Below, piece after piece: positions 38,939-47,907 of a stretch of 64,000 nt of DNA (its first letter is position 1; every line of letters starts with the position of its first letter). This stretch comes from Cupriavidus oxalaticus (GTDB taxonomy: Bacteria; Pseudomonadota; Gammaproteobacteria; Burkholderiales; Burkholderiaceae): the NCBI RefSeq assembly GCF_004768545.1, contig NZ_CP038634.1, forward strand, positions 744,001 to 808,000, read 5' to 3'. The notes under the pieces were generated by a model. That model saw only the letters and a list, made by a program, of their open reading frames with translations, ran no database searches and was not told where the DNA came from. A program made the position numbers and the translations under genes.

Positions 38939-40933
38939 ATGCCGCTCAGGAACGAATACCCGGTGATCGACGACAGGCGCTACGCCGACCTGGTGGCCGA
39001 GGCGCGGGCGCGCATCCCGCGCTACACGTCGGAGTGGGACGACGTCAACGACAACGAGCCCGGCATGGCGGTGGTGCAGCTGATGGCCTGGATGAGCGAC
39101 CTGCTGCTGGCGCGGCTGGGACGCGTGCCCAAGCTGAACTACCTGAAGTTCCTGGAGCTGCTCGGCATCGAGCTGCTGCCGGCGCGGCCGGCGCGCGCCG
39201 AGCTGAGCTTCCCGGTGCAGGCGACCTACGCCGAGCCGACGCTGATCGTGCCGCTGCACACGCAGGTCGCTGCCGAGGTGCCGGGCGAAGACCGGCCCGT
39301 GGTGTTCGAGACCGAGAAGGCACTGGTCGCGCTCAGCGCCCGGCTCGATGCGGTGCAGGTCGACCTCGGCCTGCAGACCACCGACGTCAGCGCCGCCAAC
39401 GCGGAGGTCCAGGCCGGCTTCCTCGCCTTCGGGCCGGCGGTACGGACAGGCAATGCGCTGATGCTGGGATTCGACTCCCCGCTGGACTTCCCCAGCGTGC
39501 CGATCGACCTGGCGGTGTGGATCGCCCGGCGCGATGCGCGCGCGCCCTTCTATGTCGACAGCCCGCTGGCCACCGCGCCGCCGGCGACGCTCGCGTGGGA
39601 ATACTGGAACGGCAAGGACTGGTACCCGCTCGACACGCTGCGCGACGACACCGCCGCCTTCACCCGCAGCGGCCATGTGCTGCTCGGCGCCGCGCCCCGC
39701 AACGGCCCGCAGCGCGCGGTGCTGGGCAAGGTGGCCGCGCCGCGCTACTGGCTGCGCGCGCGGCTGGCCGGCGGCGCCTACCAGCGCCCGCCGCGGCTGC
39801 TGGCGGTGCGCACCAACACGGTCCCGGCGATCGCCGCGCAATCGGTCGATGCCGAGATCGCCGGGCGCAGCACCGGCATGCCCGACCAGGTGTTCCAGCT
39901 CGCCCAGCACCCGGTGCTGGCCGGCAGCCTGGCGCTTGAAGTCGATGAAGGCGACGGCTTGCAGCCGTGGCAGGAGGTGGCGGACTTCCTGGCTTCCGGG
40001 CCGGACGACGCGCACTACGTGCTCAACCGCACCACCGGCGAGATCCGCTTCCACGGCATCGGCGGCCGCATCCCGGTGGCCAATCCGAACCGCCCCGCCA
40101 ATATCGTCGCGCGGCGCTACCGCGTGGGCGGCGGCGCGCACGGCAATGTCGGTGCCGGGTTGATCGCCACGCTGCGCGGCAGCCTGCCGGGCATCGACAC
40201 CGAGGGCGTGGGCAACCTGTTCCCGGCCTTCGGCGGTGCCGATGAAGAGACGCTGGAGGCCGCGCGCGAACGTGCCGCGGCCACGCTGAAGAGCCACGAG
40301 CGCGCCGTCACCCGCGACGACTTCGAGCTGCATGCGCGGCAGGTCGGCGGCGTAGCGCGCGCGCGGGCGCTGCCGCTGTTCCATCCGGCCTTCCCCAATG
40401 TGGAAGTGCCCGGCGTGGTCAGCGTGGTGGTCGTGCCCGAGGCCAGCAACCCGCAGCAGCCGCTGGACGACCCCGCGCCGCAGCCCACCGAAGGCCTGCT
40501 GCGCGAGGTCTGCGCGCAGCTGGACCAGCGCCGCCTGGCCACCACCGAACTCTATGTGCTGGCACCGGCCTACCGGCTGCTCCGGCTCTCCGCCACGCTC
40601 ACCGTGGCCGGCGCTGCCGACCTGGCCGCGGTCAAGCAGGCCGCGCTGCTGGCGCTGCGGCGCTACTTCCATCCGCTGGTCGGCGGCGAAGACAGCAAGC
40701 CGGATGCCGACGGCAGCGGCTGGCCGTTCGGCGGCGACATCAACTACTCGCGCGTGGTGCAGCGGCTGCTGCTGGCCGGCGTGATCAGCGTGGACGACCT
40801 GCTGTTCCGGCTCGACGACACCGACTACCCGGCCTGCACCAATGTCCCGGTCGGCGGCGGCGCGCTGTTGCGGCTGGCCGACGACTCCCTGGCGCTCAGC
40901 GTCCGCTACGAGGCCAGCGAGGTGGATGCATGA
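38939..40933 (+). CDS. eCIS baseplate wedge protein, gpJ/Afp11-like
   Basis: 664 residues. Opening PVIDDRRYADLVAEARARIP and NDNEPGMAVVQLMAWMSDLL are typical of putative baseplate assembly proteins; the gpJ core is near residues 375-560 (GNVGAGLIATLRGSLPGIDT, ERAAATLKSHERAVTRDDFE, VARARALPLFHPAFPNVEV), and the C-terminal part has LLLAGVISVDDLLFRLDDTD. It forms the wedge ring around the hub with gp25 and the tail-I protein. Its stop overlaps the next start. Confidence 0.9.
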   Translation: MPLRNEYPVIDDRRYADLVAEARARIPRYTSEWDDVNDNEPGMAVVQLMAWMSDLLLARLGRVPKLNYLKFLELLGIELLPARPARAELSFPVQATYAEPTLIVPLHTQVAAEVPGEDRPVVFETEKALVALSARLDAVQVDLGLQTTDVSAANAEVQAGFLAFGPAVRTGNALMLGFDSPLDFPSVPIDLAVWIARRDARAPFYVDSPLATAPPATLAWEYWNGKDWYPLDTLRDDTAAFTRSGHVLLGAAPRNGPQRAVLGKVAAPRYWLRARLAGGAYQRPPRLLAVRTNTVPAIAAQSVDAEIAGRSTGMPDQVFQLAQHPVLAGSLALEVDEGDGLQPWQEVADFLASGPDDAHYVLNRTTGEIRFHGIGGRIPVANPNRPANIVARRYRVGGGAHGNVGAGLIATLRGSLPGIDTEGVGNLFPAFGGADEETLEAARERAAATLKSHERAVTRDDFELHARQVGGVARARALPLFHPAFPNVEVPGVVSVVVVPEASNPQQPLDDPAPQPTEGLLREVCAQLDQRRLATTELYVLAPAYRLLRLSATLTVAGAADLAAVKQAALLALRRYFHPLVGGEDSKPDADGSGWPFGGDINYSRVVQRLLLAGVISVDDLLFRLDDTDYPACTNVPVGGGALLRLADDSLALSVRYEASEVDA

Positions 40934-43314
40934 CCCAGCCCTGCACCTTGCCCGCCGCCACGGCACCGGCGGGGCCAGCCTCGCACGCGCCCTACCTGCC
41001 ACCGGTACCGCGCCCGCCGCACGATCCCCTGACGCTGGTGCTCAACGGACAACTCGGCTGGCAGGCGCTGCCCGGCAAGCCGCCGGCCGTGCCGGCCGCC
41101 ACCATCGGCCCGCTGGGTCAATGCGGCGCGCTGACGCTGCTGCCGCTGCCGGGTTCCGGCCGCACGCTGCCGGAAGCCAGCGGCAGCTTTGGCGGGCTGG
41201 TGCTGCCACGGCATATGGCGCTGGCCACGCTCGGGCCTTGCCAGCAGGCGCTGTTGCTGTTCGATGCCACGGGCCGGCGCCTGCTGCGCTTCGACCCATG
41301 CGCCTGCGTGTTCACCGACGCCTTCTGCCTGCGCCCGCAGGATCCTCGGCTGCCCTCGGGCCCGGCCACTCTGGCCGCGAGCTGCGGGCGTCTCTACCTG
41401 GCCGATCCTGCCACGCGCCGCGTGGTCGTGCTCAACGCAGCCACCGGCGCGGCACGCGGCGTGTGGCGCGCACCGCTGGCCACGCCACCGTGCGATGCCG
41501 GCAGCCGGCTCGACGACTGGCAGCCCGCGGCGCTGGCGGTGGCGCCCAACGGCGATATCTGGGTCGGCGACCGCATGCACGGCCTGCTGCTGCGCTTTGC
41601 CGCGTCCGGCTGCGTACTGGAGCGCCATGACGGCTTCGGCGCCGTCGCCGCGCTGGCCGCCACCTGCGACGGCAGCCTGCTGGTCGCCACGGATGGCGCC
41701 GAGGCGGTGGTGTTCTACGATCCCGCCACGCGCAGGCGTCTCGATCCGCCGCTGCGCCCGGCCGACCTCGCCGGCGCCTTCGCGCCGCTGCCGCTGACGG
41801 TGCATGCCGACGGCTCGGTCGACCTGTCCGCGCTATGCAGCCCGCCATGCGCCGCGCCGTGCGTGTTCGACCCGTCCGGCACGCTGCTGGACGCGCCGCC
41901 CGACGATCCACCCGATGCCTGGCCCTCCACCGGCACGTGGCACTCGCAGGCGCTCGACAGCGGCATCTCGGAGTGCATGTGGGACCGCATCGTCCTTGGC
42001 GCCACGCTGCCCGCGCATACCCGGCTTGCCATCGACGTGCTCACCGCCGAAACCGCGCTGCAAGCGTCAGACCTGTTCGAGAGCGGCGACTGGCAGCCCG
42101 CGCTGGCGCTGCATCCCGAGCCTGAAGGCGCCACCGCCTTCGACGGCATCGACTACATGCTGCGGGCCCGCCCCGGCCGCTTCCTGTGGCTGCGTTTGCG
42201 GCTGGACGGCAACGGCGCGGCGACGCCGTCGCTGGCCTGCGTGGCGATCGATTTCCCGCGCATCAGCTGGCGCCGCTACCTGCCGGCGATCTTCGGCGCC
42301 GAGCCGGTCAGCGCCGAATTCACGGACCGCTGGCTGGCGCTGTTCGACCGCCAGTTCCGCGACATCGAACGGCAGATCGACACACAGGCGCGCTTGTTCG
42401 ACCCGAATTCGGCGCCTGCCGGCGGGCGCCAGGATTTCCTCGGCTTCCTGGCCGGCTGGCTCGGCCTGGGCAGTGGCCTGTCGGCGCTGCCGCTGACCCG
42501 GCAGCGCGCGTTCATCAAGCATGCGGCGCGGGCATTTGCCTGGCGCGGCACGCCGCGCGGGCTGACGCACACGCTCTACCTCTTTCTCGGCCTGCAGCGC
42601 TGGTGCGGATACAGCGCCGGCGCGGCGCCCTGCGTACCGTGCGCCAGCGACATTCCCGAACGCTTCCGCTGGCGCCCACCGCGGCTGCTGCTGGAGCACT
42701 ACATCCTGCGGCGCTGGCTGTTCCTGGGATTCGGCCGGCTGTCCGACAACGCGCGCCTGTGGGGCGAGCGCATCGTCAACCGCAGCCGGCTGGGCGCGGG
42801 CGCGCCGCCGGCGGCGATGCCAGGCTGCCCGCTGCCGGGCCGTGCCGGCAGCGAAGGCGGCGATGACTGCGAGCCGTGCGTCGGTGCCGTCCATGCCGGC
42901 CGGCACGGCGCCGCCAGCCCGGACGAAAGCGCGCGTCTCGGCGTCACCCAGCTCAAGACCGCGCAGGACCCGTGGCGCGATCCCTTCCATGTCTATGCGC
43001 ACAAGCTGTCGGTGTTTGTGCCCGCGGCGTGCGTGCGCGATCCGGCGCTGGCACGCGCGCTGGCACAACTGCTCAAGGCCGAGGTGCCGGCCCACGTGCA
43101 AGCCACGCTGGTGCCGGTGGAGCCGCGCTTCCGCATCGGCGTGCAGGCCATGCTGGGGCTGGATGCCGTGATCGGCTACCGCGCCGCGCCGGCCGCGCTG
43201 GATGCGATGCGGCTGGGACGCGGCACCGTGCTGGGCGGCGCCGACCGCGACGGCGGCGCGCGCGCCTTGCGTGTGGGCACGCGGCGCGTGGGGATGGACA
43301 CCACCATGCAGTAA
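40930..43314 (+). CDS. eCIS tail protein I fused to an N-terminal beta-propeller
   Basis: 794 residues. Residues about 50-330 look like NHL/SMP-type beta-propeller blades (ALLLFDATGRRLLRFDPCAC, GRLYLADPATRRVVVLNAAT, ALAVAPNGDIWVGDRMHGLL, GSLLVATDGAEAVVFYDPAT). Residues about 340-430 are a beta-sandwich, and about 435-590 are the P2 gpI-like wedge domain (FPRISWRRYLPAIFGAEPVS, RWLALFDRQFRDIERQIDTQ, FLGFLAGWLGLGSGLSALPL). A Cys-rich stretch (CGYSAGAAPCVPCASD) follows. The wedge part links baseplate to fibres; the propeller is an extra domain likely exposed on the baseplate. Confidence 0.85.
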   Translation: MTQPCTLPAATAPAGPASHAPYLPPVPRPPHDPLTLVLNGQLGWQALPGKPPAVPAATIGPLGQCGALTLLPLPGSGRTLPEASGSFGGLVLPRHMALATLGPCQQALLLFDATGRRLLRFDPCACVFTDAFCLRPQDPRLPSGPATLAASCGRLYLADPATRRVVVLNAATGAARGVWRAPLATPPCDAGSRLDDWQPAALAVAPNGDIWVGDRMHGLLLRFAASGCVLERHDGFGAVAALAATCDGSLLVATDGAEAVVFYDPATRRRLDPPLRPADLAGAFAPLPLTVHADGSVDLSALCSPPCAAPCVFDPSGTLLDAPPDDPPDAWPSTGTWHSQALDSGISECMWDRIVLGATLPAHTRLAIDVLTAETALQASDLFESGDWQPALALHPEPEGATAFDGIDYMLRARPGRFLWLRLRLDGNGAATPSLACVAIDFPRISWRRYLPAIFGAEPVSAEFTDRWLALFDRQFRDIERQIDTQARLFDPNSAPAGGRQDFLGFLAGWLGLGSGLSALPLTRQRAFIKHAARAFAWRGTPRGLTHTLYLFLGLQRWCGYSAGAAPCVPCASDIPERFRWRPPRLLLEHYILRRWLFLGFGRLSDNARLWGERIVNRSRLGAGAPPAAMPGCPLPGRAGSEGGDDCEPCVGAVHAGRHGAASPDESARLGVTQLKTAQDPWRDPFHVYAHKLSVFVPAACVRDPALARALAQLLKAEVPAHVQATLVPVEPRFRIGVQAMLGLDAVIGYRAAPAALDAMRLGRGTVLGGADRDGGARALRVGTRRVGMDTTMQ

Positions 43315-43376
43315 TGGCTGTAGCTGGCCACCAGAGCGGATCAACGACAGCTGCCAAACGACGAGAGGTCTGAATT

Positions 43377-45893
43377 ATGGGCAACGCAATGCATACCCCG
43401 ACTGGCTGCTGCGACGCACCCTGCCCCGGCTGCGAGGTGCAGACCCCGCTGCGCAACCACTACTTCTTCGGCAAGCTGATGGACGTGCCGGACTTCGACG
43501 TGGAACAGGCCTACGTGGTGGAGAAATTCCGCCGCCACCATGCACGGTTGCACGGCACCGGCGTGATCTGCGGACTGGAAGTGGCAGCACACCCGAACCC
43601 TGCCTGCCGCGACCGCTACGTGGTGGTCAGGCCCGGCGCGGCGCTCGACTGCTGCGGCAACGAGATCCTGGTGATCGACGAGGAAACGCTGGACATCACC
43701 TGCTTCCCGGCGGTCCGTGCGCTGATCGAGCAGCCCGACAACGCGGACCACCTGTTGCTGCTATGCATCCGCTACCGCGAATGCCCCACCGAGGAAGTGC
43801 CTGTGCTGTACGACGAATGCGGCTGCGACGACTCCCGCTGCGCGCCGAATCGCATCCTGGAAAGCTACGAGTTTGACGTGCTGGTTGACCCGGAGCTGCC
43901 GGCGGTACCGCCCGCGCAGCCGCAGCCGCCCAGGCTGACGTGGCAGGCCAGCGTCACGCTGGCCGGCGCGCGCGCGGTGGCGCTGCATGAGGCGAGCCAG
44001 CGCGCCTATCTTGCGGCGGACTTGTCGGGCGGCGGTGGCACGGTGCAGCAGTTGTGGCTGTCGAACCAGGCGTATATCGCCACCCACAATTTCACCACCG
44101 CCGTGTCCGGCATCGCCGTGAGCGGCGACGGCACGCTGCTGGTGGCGCTGGTCGCCGGCGCCACCGCGGCGGACCCGGCACGGCTGGCGCTGCTGGATAC
44201 CACATCCGCCGGCGATTTCGCCGGTGCCGAAGACGCAACGCTCGACCTGCCGGGCACGGCTGGTGCCACGCAGGCCTGGGTAACGGCGATCGGTCCCAAC
44301 CGCGTGGCCGCGCTCGTGGTCGGCGGCGGCGACAGCCTGCTATTCACGGTCGATCTCGCGCCGGGCACGCTGACGGCCGTGCTCGACGCCACGCTGAGCG
44401 GCTTTGCCGCCACCGCCTGGGCGCTTGGCAGCGACGGCAAGACGCTGTACCTGGCGCAGGCCAATGGCGCGATGCAATCGGTCGACCTGGCCGCGGCAGC
44501 ACTGACGCCGGCCGCGCTTGGCCTGTCCGGCACCAGCGTCAGTGCGCTGGCCACGGTCAAGACCGATGCCCTCGACCTGCTCGCCTGGACCGACCAGGCC
44601 GGCCAGCGCATCGCATTGTCCAAGCCGGACGGCACGCTGCTGCACCAGGATCCGCTGCCCGCGCCTCCCGTGGCGCTGGTCGCCGAAGCGGCCGGCCGCT
44701 TCGGCTATGTGCTGATGCAGCCCGCCACCGGCAACAGCCGCATCGTCGCGGTAGACCTGCGCCGCATGCAGCAGGGCCAGCCGGCGCTGCTGTCCAACGC
44801 ACTGGAAATCGGCCCGGGCGGCGACGCGCTGGCGCTCGCCGGCGAGCGGCTGTGGGCAGTGTATGACGACGGCGCCGCGATCGCCGCCATCGAAGCTACC
44901 CATTGCGAGGACTTCCTGGATCCGCATCCCTGCCCGGCCTGCCCCGCGCCGGACTGCGTGACGCTGGCCACGATCGCCCGATACCGCCCGTCGCGCAAGC
45001 TCGAAGACCCGACCGTGCCGCCCAGCGACCCGCTCGCCGACACGGCGGCCAATATCGCCCGCCTCGACATGCTGACGTGGCGCGCGGACGTGCCCAGCGT
45101 GGCCGACCTGGCGCTGGCGGTGCGCTGCATGCTGGAGCACTGCTGCGGCGGCACCAGCGCCAAGGGCGAGCAGGGCGACCCTGGCCTGCCCGGACAACAG
45201 GGTGAGAAAGGCGAAAAGGGGGATAAGGGCGACAAGGGCGACAAGGGCGACAAGGGCGACCCCGGCGATCAGGGCGAGCCAGGCAAGCCCGGCGACGGCC
45301 TGGACTGGGCCCTGCCCCACATCTGCGACATCAACTGGAAGCATGCCGAGCGAATCCCCTTCGACGCCATCGCCAGGGGACTGGTGGTGGCGTTCGACAC
45401 GCCGGTGATGGCCGGGGACCTGCATGCCGACTCGATTCACCTGCAGGTGCAGCACGAGGGCCGCCTGGTCGAACTGCCACTGCAATGCTGGTGCGACCTG
45501 CCACTGTCGCGCGAAGACCTGGAACCCGGCCGGCTGGAACGCGACTGCGATGCGCAGACCCAGTTCGACCCCGGCGTCGACGCCAACGGCATGGCCACCG
45601 CGGTGCGCATCGGCCAGCAGGTCCTGCCAAAGCTGTTTGGGGCCATGCAGGGCAAGCCGGTCAAGCTGCGGCTGCTGGTCAACGGAGACTTTATCCGCGG
45701 GCTGCACCATGACACCAAGCAGCTGCGCGCGCTCGACGCCGACCACATCCCCAAGCTGGTCCCGCCGTCGCCGCCCAATCCGCCGCAGCCCGGCGCAGTG
45801 CCGGAGTGGCTGCAGCCTCAGGACGAGCGCGTCAGCGGCGACGGCATCGAGGGCGGCACCTTCGAAAGCTGGTTCACCATAGAGCAACGATAG
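43377..45893 (+). CDS. Large eCIS surface protein with beta-propeller and collagen-like stretch
   Basis: 838 residues. Residues 29-100 form a module shared with the next two genes (HYFFGKLMDVPDFDVEQAYV, RLHGTGVICGLEVA). Residues about 185-525 are beta-propeller-like repeats (GIAVSGDGTLLVALVAGATA, ALGSDGKTLYLAQANGAMQS). Residues 597-641 are about fifteen uninterrupted Gly-X-Y triplets (GEQGDPGLPGQQGEKGEK and on). The C-terminal 190 residues are a folded domain with paired Cys. The collagen-like part implies a trimer, so this is a good candidate for a fibre or receptor-binding protein. Ribosome site GAGAGG. Confidence 0.75.
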   Translation: MGNAMHTPTGCCDAPCPGCEVQTPLRNHYFFGKLMDVPDFDVEQAYVVEKFRRHHARLHGTGVICGLEVAAHPNPACRDRYVVVRPGAALDCCGNEILVIDEETLDITCFPAVRALIEQPDNADHLLLLCIRYRECPTEEVPVLYDECGCDDSRCAPNRILESYEFDVLVDPELPAVPPAQPQPPRLTWQASVTLAGARAVALHEASQRAYLAADLSGGGGTVQQLWLSNQAYIATHNFTTAVSGIAVSGDGTLLVALVAGATAADPARLALLDTTSAGDFAGAEDATLDLPGTAGATQAWVTAIGPNRVAALVVGGGDSLLFTVDLAPGTLTAVLDATLSGFAATAWALGSDGKTLYLAQANGAMQSVDLAAAALTPAALGLSGTSVSALATVKTDALDLLAWTDQAGQRIALSKPDGTLLHQDPLPAPPVALVAEAAGRFGYVLMQPATGNSRIVAVDLRRMQQGQPALLSNALEIGPGGDALALAGERLWAVYDDGAAIAAIEATHCEDFLDPHPCPACPAPDCVTLATIARYRPSRKLEDPTVPPSDPLADTAANIARLDMLTWRADVPSVADLALAVRCMLEHCCGGTSAKGEQGDPGLPGQQGEKGEKGDKGDKGDKGDKGDPGDQGEPGKPGDGLDWALPHICDINWKHAERIPFDAIARGLVVAFDTPVMAGDLHADSIHLQVQHEGRLVELPLQCWCDLPLSREDLEPGRLERDCDAQTQFDPGVDANGMATAVRIGQQVLPKLFGAMQGKPVKLRLLVNGDFIRGLHHDTKQLRALDADHIPKLVPPSPPNPPQPGAVPEWLQPQDERVSGDGIEGGTFESWFTIEQR
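45222..45260 (+). repeat. Tandem 9-base repeat coding for Gly-Asp-Lys
   Basis: Four units of GACAAGGGC (the first with GAT) plus a partial one, in frame, inside the collagen-like segment. Units of nine bases keep the frame, so slippage could lengthen or shorten the triple helix. Confidence 0.8.
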
Positions 45894-45906
45894 GGAGCAC
45901 CAGGCC

Positions 45907-47895
45907 ATGAACACCGTGAACGACCTCTATCGCAAACGGCAGGGGCAGAGCCCCACCGCCTGCCCGCCCGAACCCTGCGTCTGCGGCACTTGCGGCATGC
46001 TGGAATGCCTGTGCCGGCCGCGCTTCTTCGCCGGCCAGGTGCTGACCGCCGACGACCTCAACCGGCTCGACGGCTATATCCGCGGCAAGCACCGGCTGCA
46101 CAACCGGCAGCTGCACGGCTGGGGCGTGGTCAACGGGCTGGAAGTCACCTGCAACCCGTGCGGCGACGGCGTCGCGGTCGGCTGCGGCTATGCGCTCACC
46201 CCCTGCGGCGACGACATCGTGGTGTGCGAGGCGGTCAGCGTCGATGTGTGCGAGCTGATCCGCCGCTGCAAGGACGCGGAGCACCGCTGGCAGCAGTGCG
46301 AGCCGATGAAGCATCCGCCGCCGCAGCAGTGCGATGCCGGCGAGGAGGAGTGGATCCTGGCGATCCGCTACGCCGAGGCGCCGGCGCGCGGGGTCAAGCC
46401 GCTGCGCCCGGCGCCGGACTGCACCGCCAACAGCTGTGCCTGCGGCGGCAATGGCGGCAAGTGCGGCTGTGGCGGTGCCTGCGGCGGCATGAAGTGCGGC
46501 TGCAACGGCGCCACGCTGGCCAGGCCGCGCGGCGCGCCGGTGCAGTGCGAGCCCACCGTGATCTGCGAGGGCTTTGCCTTCGAGGTCTACCGCAAGCCGC
46601 CCGACAAGGCCCCGGACCCGGTCGGGACCAGCGACAGCACCGTCGGGGGCGCGGCTGGCAACAACCAGGCCTTCAACCCGGACTCCGAACTGATGCAGCG
46701 CTTCCGCTGCTGCGTCGAGCTGCTGGTCACGCAGATGCCCAAGCTGCCCGGCGCGCTCAAGGTCCCCGCCACCGCTGCCGAAGCGCTGGCGTGGTACCAG
46801 TGGCTCGGCGCGGCGCGCATGCAGCTGCGGCGCTATTTCGGCAGCCACGGCAGCTACAACTGCGACCTGATGGCACAGTTCAATGCCATCTCCTACCCCG
46901 CCGCGGGCACGCTCGCCAATGCGGGCGCCATCTACCTGGCGGTGGTGCTGCTGATGATCGTGTGGCTGGACGCCATGCTCGCCTGCTTCTGCTCGGCGCT
47001 GCTGCCGCCGTGCCCGGCGCCGACGCGCGAGGTGCGCGTGCCGCTGGCGTCGCTGCATGTCGCCGGCGGCTGCGGGGCCCAGTCCTGCCGCGTGCTGCGC
47101 GTGTGCAACTGGACCGTGCACCGCAAGTTCGCCACCACCTTCCCGTCGCTGCAGTACTGGCTCGGCATCCTGCCATTCGGGAAGCAGTTGCGGCAGTTGC
47201 TGGAGAACCTGTGCTGCTTCGATATCGGCGGCATCCTGCCCGACAACCGCCTGCAGGACAGCGCGGCGGGCGCGCAGCCCGGGCTCTTCGCGATGCGCGC
47301 GGAGGTGGTGCCCGATATAGCCCCGAACATGGCGCCTGACAACGCGGCCGGGAATGGCAACGGCAATGGCAACGGCAGCGGCAGCGCCGACATCAAGCTG
47401 GCCGATGCGGCCTACCAGCGCGCCAACGACCTGCTGAACCCGGCCGTGGCCGAACCCGAACGCATCGCCGGCGCCACCGGGCTGCTGCGCGCCGCGCTGG
47501 CGCGCACCGGCAAGACGCTGGAGTTCAGCACGCTGGCCGAGAGCATGATGGGGCCCGGCAGCCCCGGCAATGGCCGGGACCGGCTGTCCCCCGCGGAGAC
47601 GGCCAACCTGCCCCAGTTCGTGATCGCCAACCAACTGATGCGTCCGAGCGTCGCGGCCGCGATCGCACCGCTGCTCGACGCCGCGCTGGGCCTGTCGCTG
47701 CGCGCCACGGCCTTTGCCGGGGCAGCGTCGGAGACGGCCGCCCCCGATGCCATGGCCATCCTGCGCGCCGACATGGACGCGTTGCGCGACAGCGTCAAGG
47801 CGCAGGCCGCCGAGATCGAACGGCTCAAGGCAGCGGCCAGACCTGCGCCCAAGCCCGCGCCTGCCACCAAGCGCGGCGGCCGCAAACCCGGCTAG
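45907..47895 (+). CDS. Cysteine-rich eCIS surface protein with shared N-terminal module
   Basis: 662 residues. The shared module is at 39-106 (RFFAGQVLTADDLNRLDGYI, QLHGWGVVNGLEVTCNPCGD). A Cys/Gly cluster lies near 176-200 (CACGGNGGKCGCGG, MKCGCNG), and many more Cys occur up to about residue 450. One hydrophobic helix (GAIYLAVVLLMIVWLDAMLA) is near residue 340. After a GNGNGNG linker (about 480) the C-terminus is helical, ends in a coiled coil (DMDALRDSVKAQAAEIERLK) and a basic tail. The many Cys could bind metal or form disulfides outside the cell. Function unknown; probably an adaptor or fibre base. Confidence 0.7.
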   Translation: MNTVNDLYRKRQGQSPTACPPEPCVCGTCGMLECLCRPRFFAGQVLTADDLNRLDGYIRGKHRLHNRQLHGWGVVNGLEVTCNPCGDGVAVGCGYALTPCGDDIVVCEAVSVDVCELIRRCKDAEHRWQQCEPMKHPPPQQCDAGEEEWILAIRYAEAPARGVKPLRPAPDCTANSCACGGNGGKCGCGGACGGMKCGCNGATLARPRGAPVQCEPTVICEGFAFEVYRKPPDKAPDPVGTSDSTVGGAAGNNQAFNPDSELMQRFRCCVELLVTQMPKLPGALKVPATAAEALAWYQWLGAARMQLRRYFGSHGSYNCDLMAQFNAISYPAAGTLANAGAIYLAVVLLMIVWLDAMLACFCSALLPPCPAPTREVRVPLASLHVAGGCGAQSCRVLRVCNWTVHRKFATTFPSLQYWLGILPFGKQLRQLLENLCCFDIGGILPDNRLQDSAAGAQPGLFAMRAEVVPDIAPNMAPDNAAGNGNGNGNGSGSADIKLADAAYQRANDLLNPAVAEPERIAGATGLLRAALARTGKTLEFSTLAESMMGPGSPGNGRDRLSPAETANLPQFVIANQLMRPSVAAAIAPLLDAALGLSLRATAFAGAASETAAPDAMAILRADMDALRDSVKAQAAEIERLKAAARPAPKPAPATKRGGRKPG

Positions 47896-47907
47896 GAGGA
47901 GTGCGCC

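Noticed and set aside
45222..45260. CRISPR-like array
   Set aside because: The short 9-base units lie in a coding frame and make collagen triplets; there are no spacers and no cas genes.
47349..47396. GGCAAYGGC simple-sequence repeat in the cysteine-rich protein
   Set aside because: It encodes a GN/GS linker in frame; it is low-complexity sequence and not a separate element.
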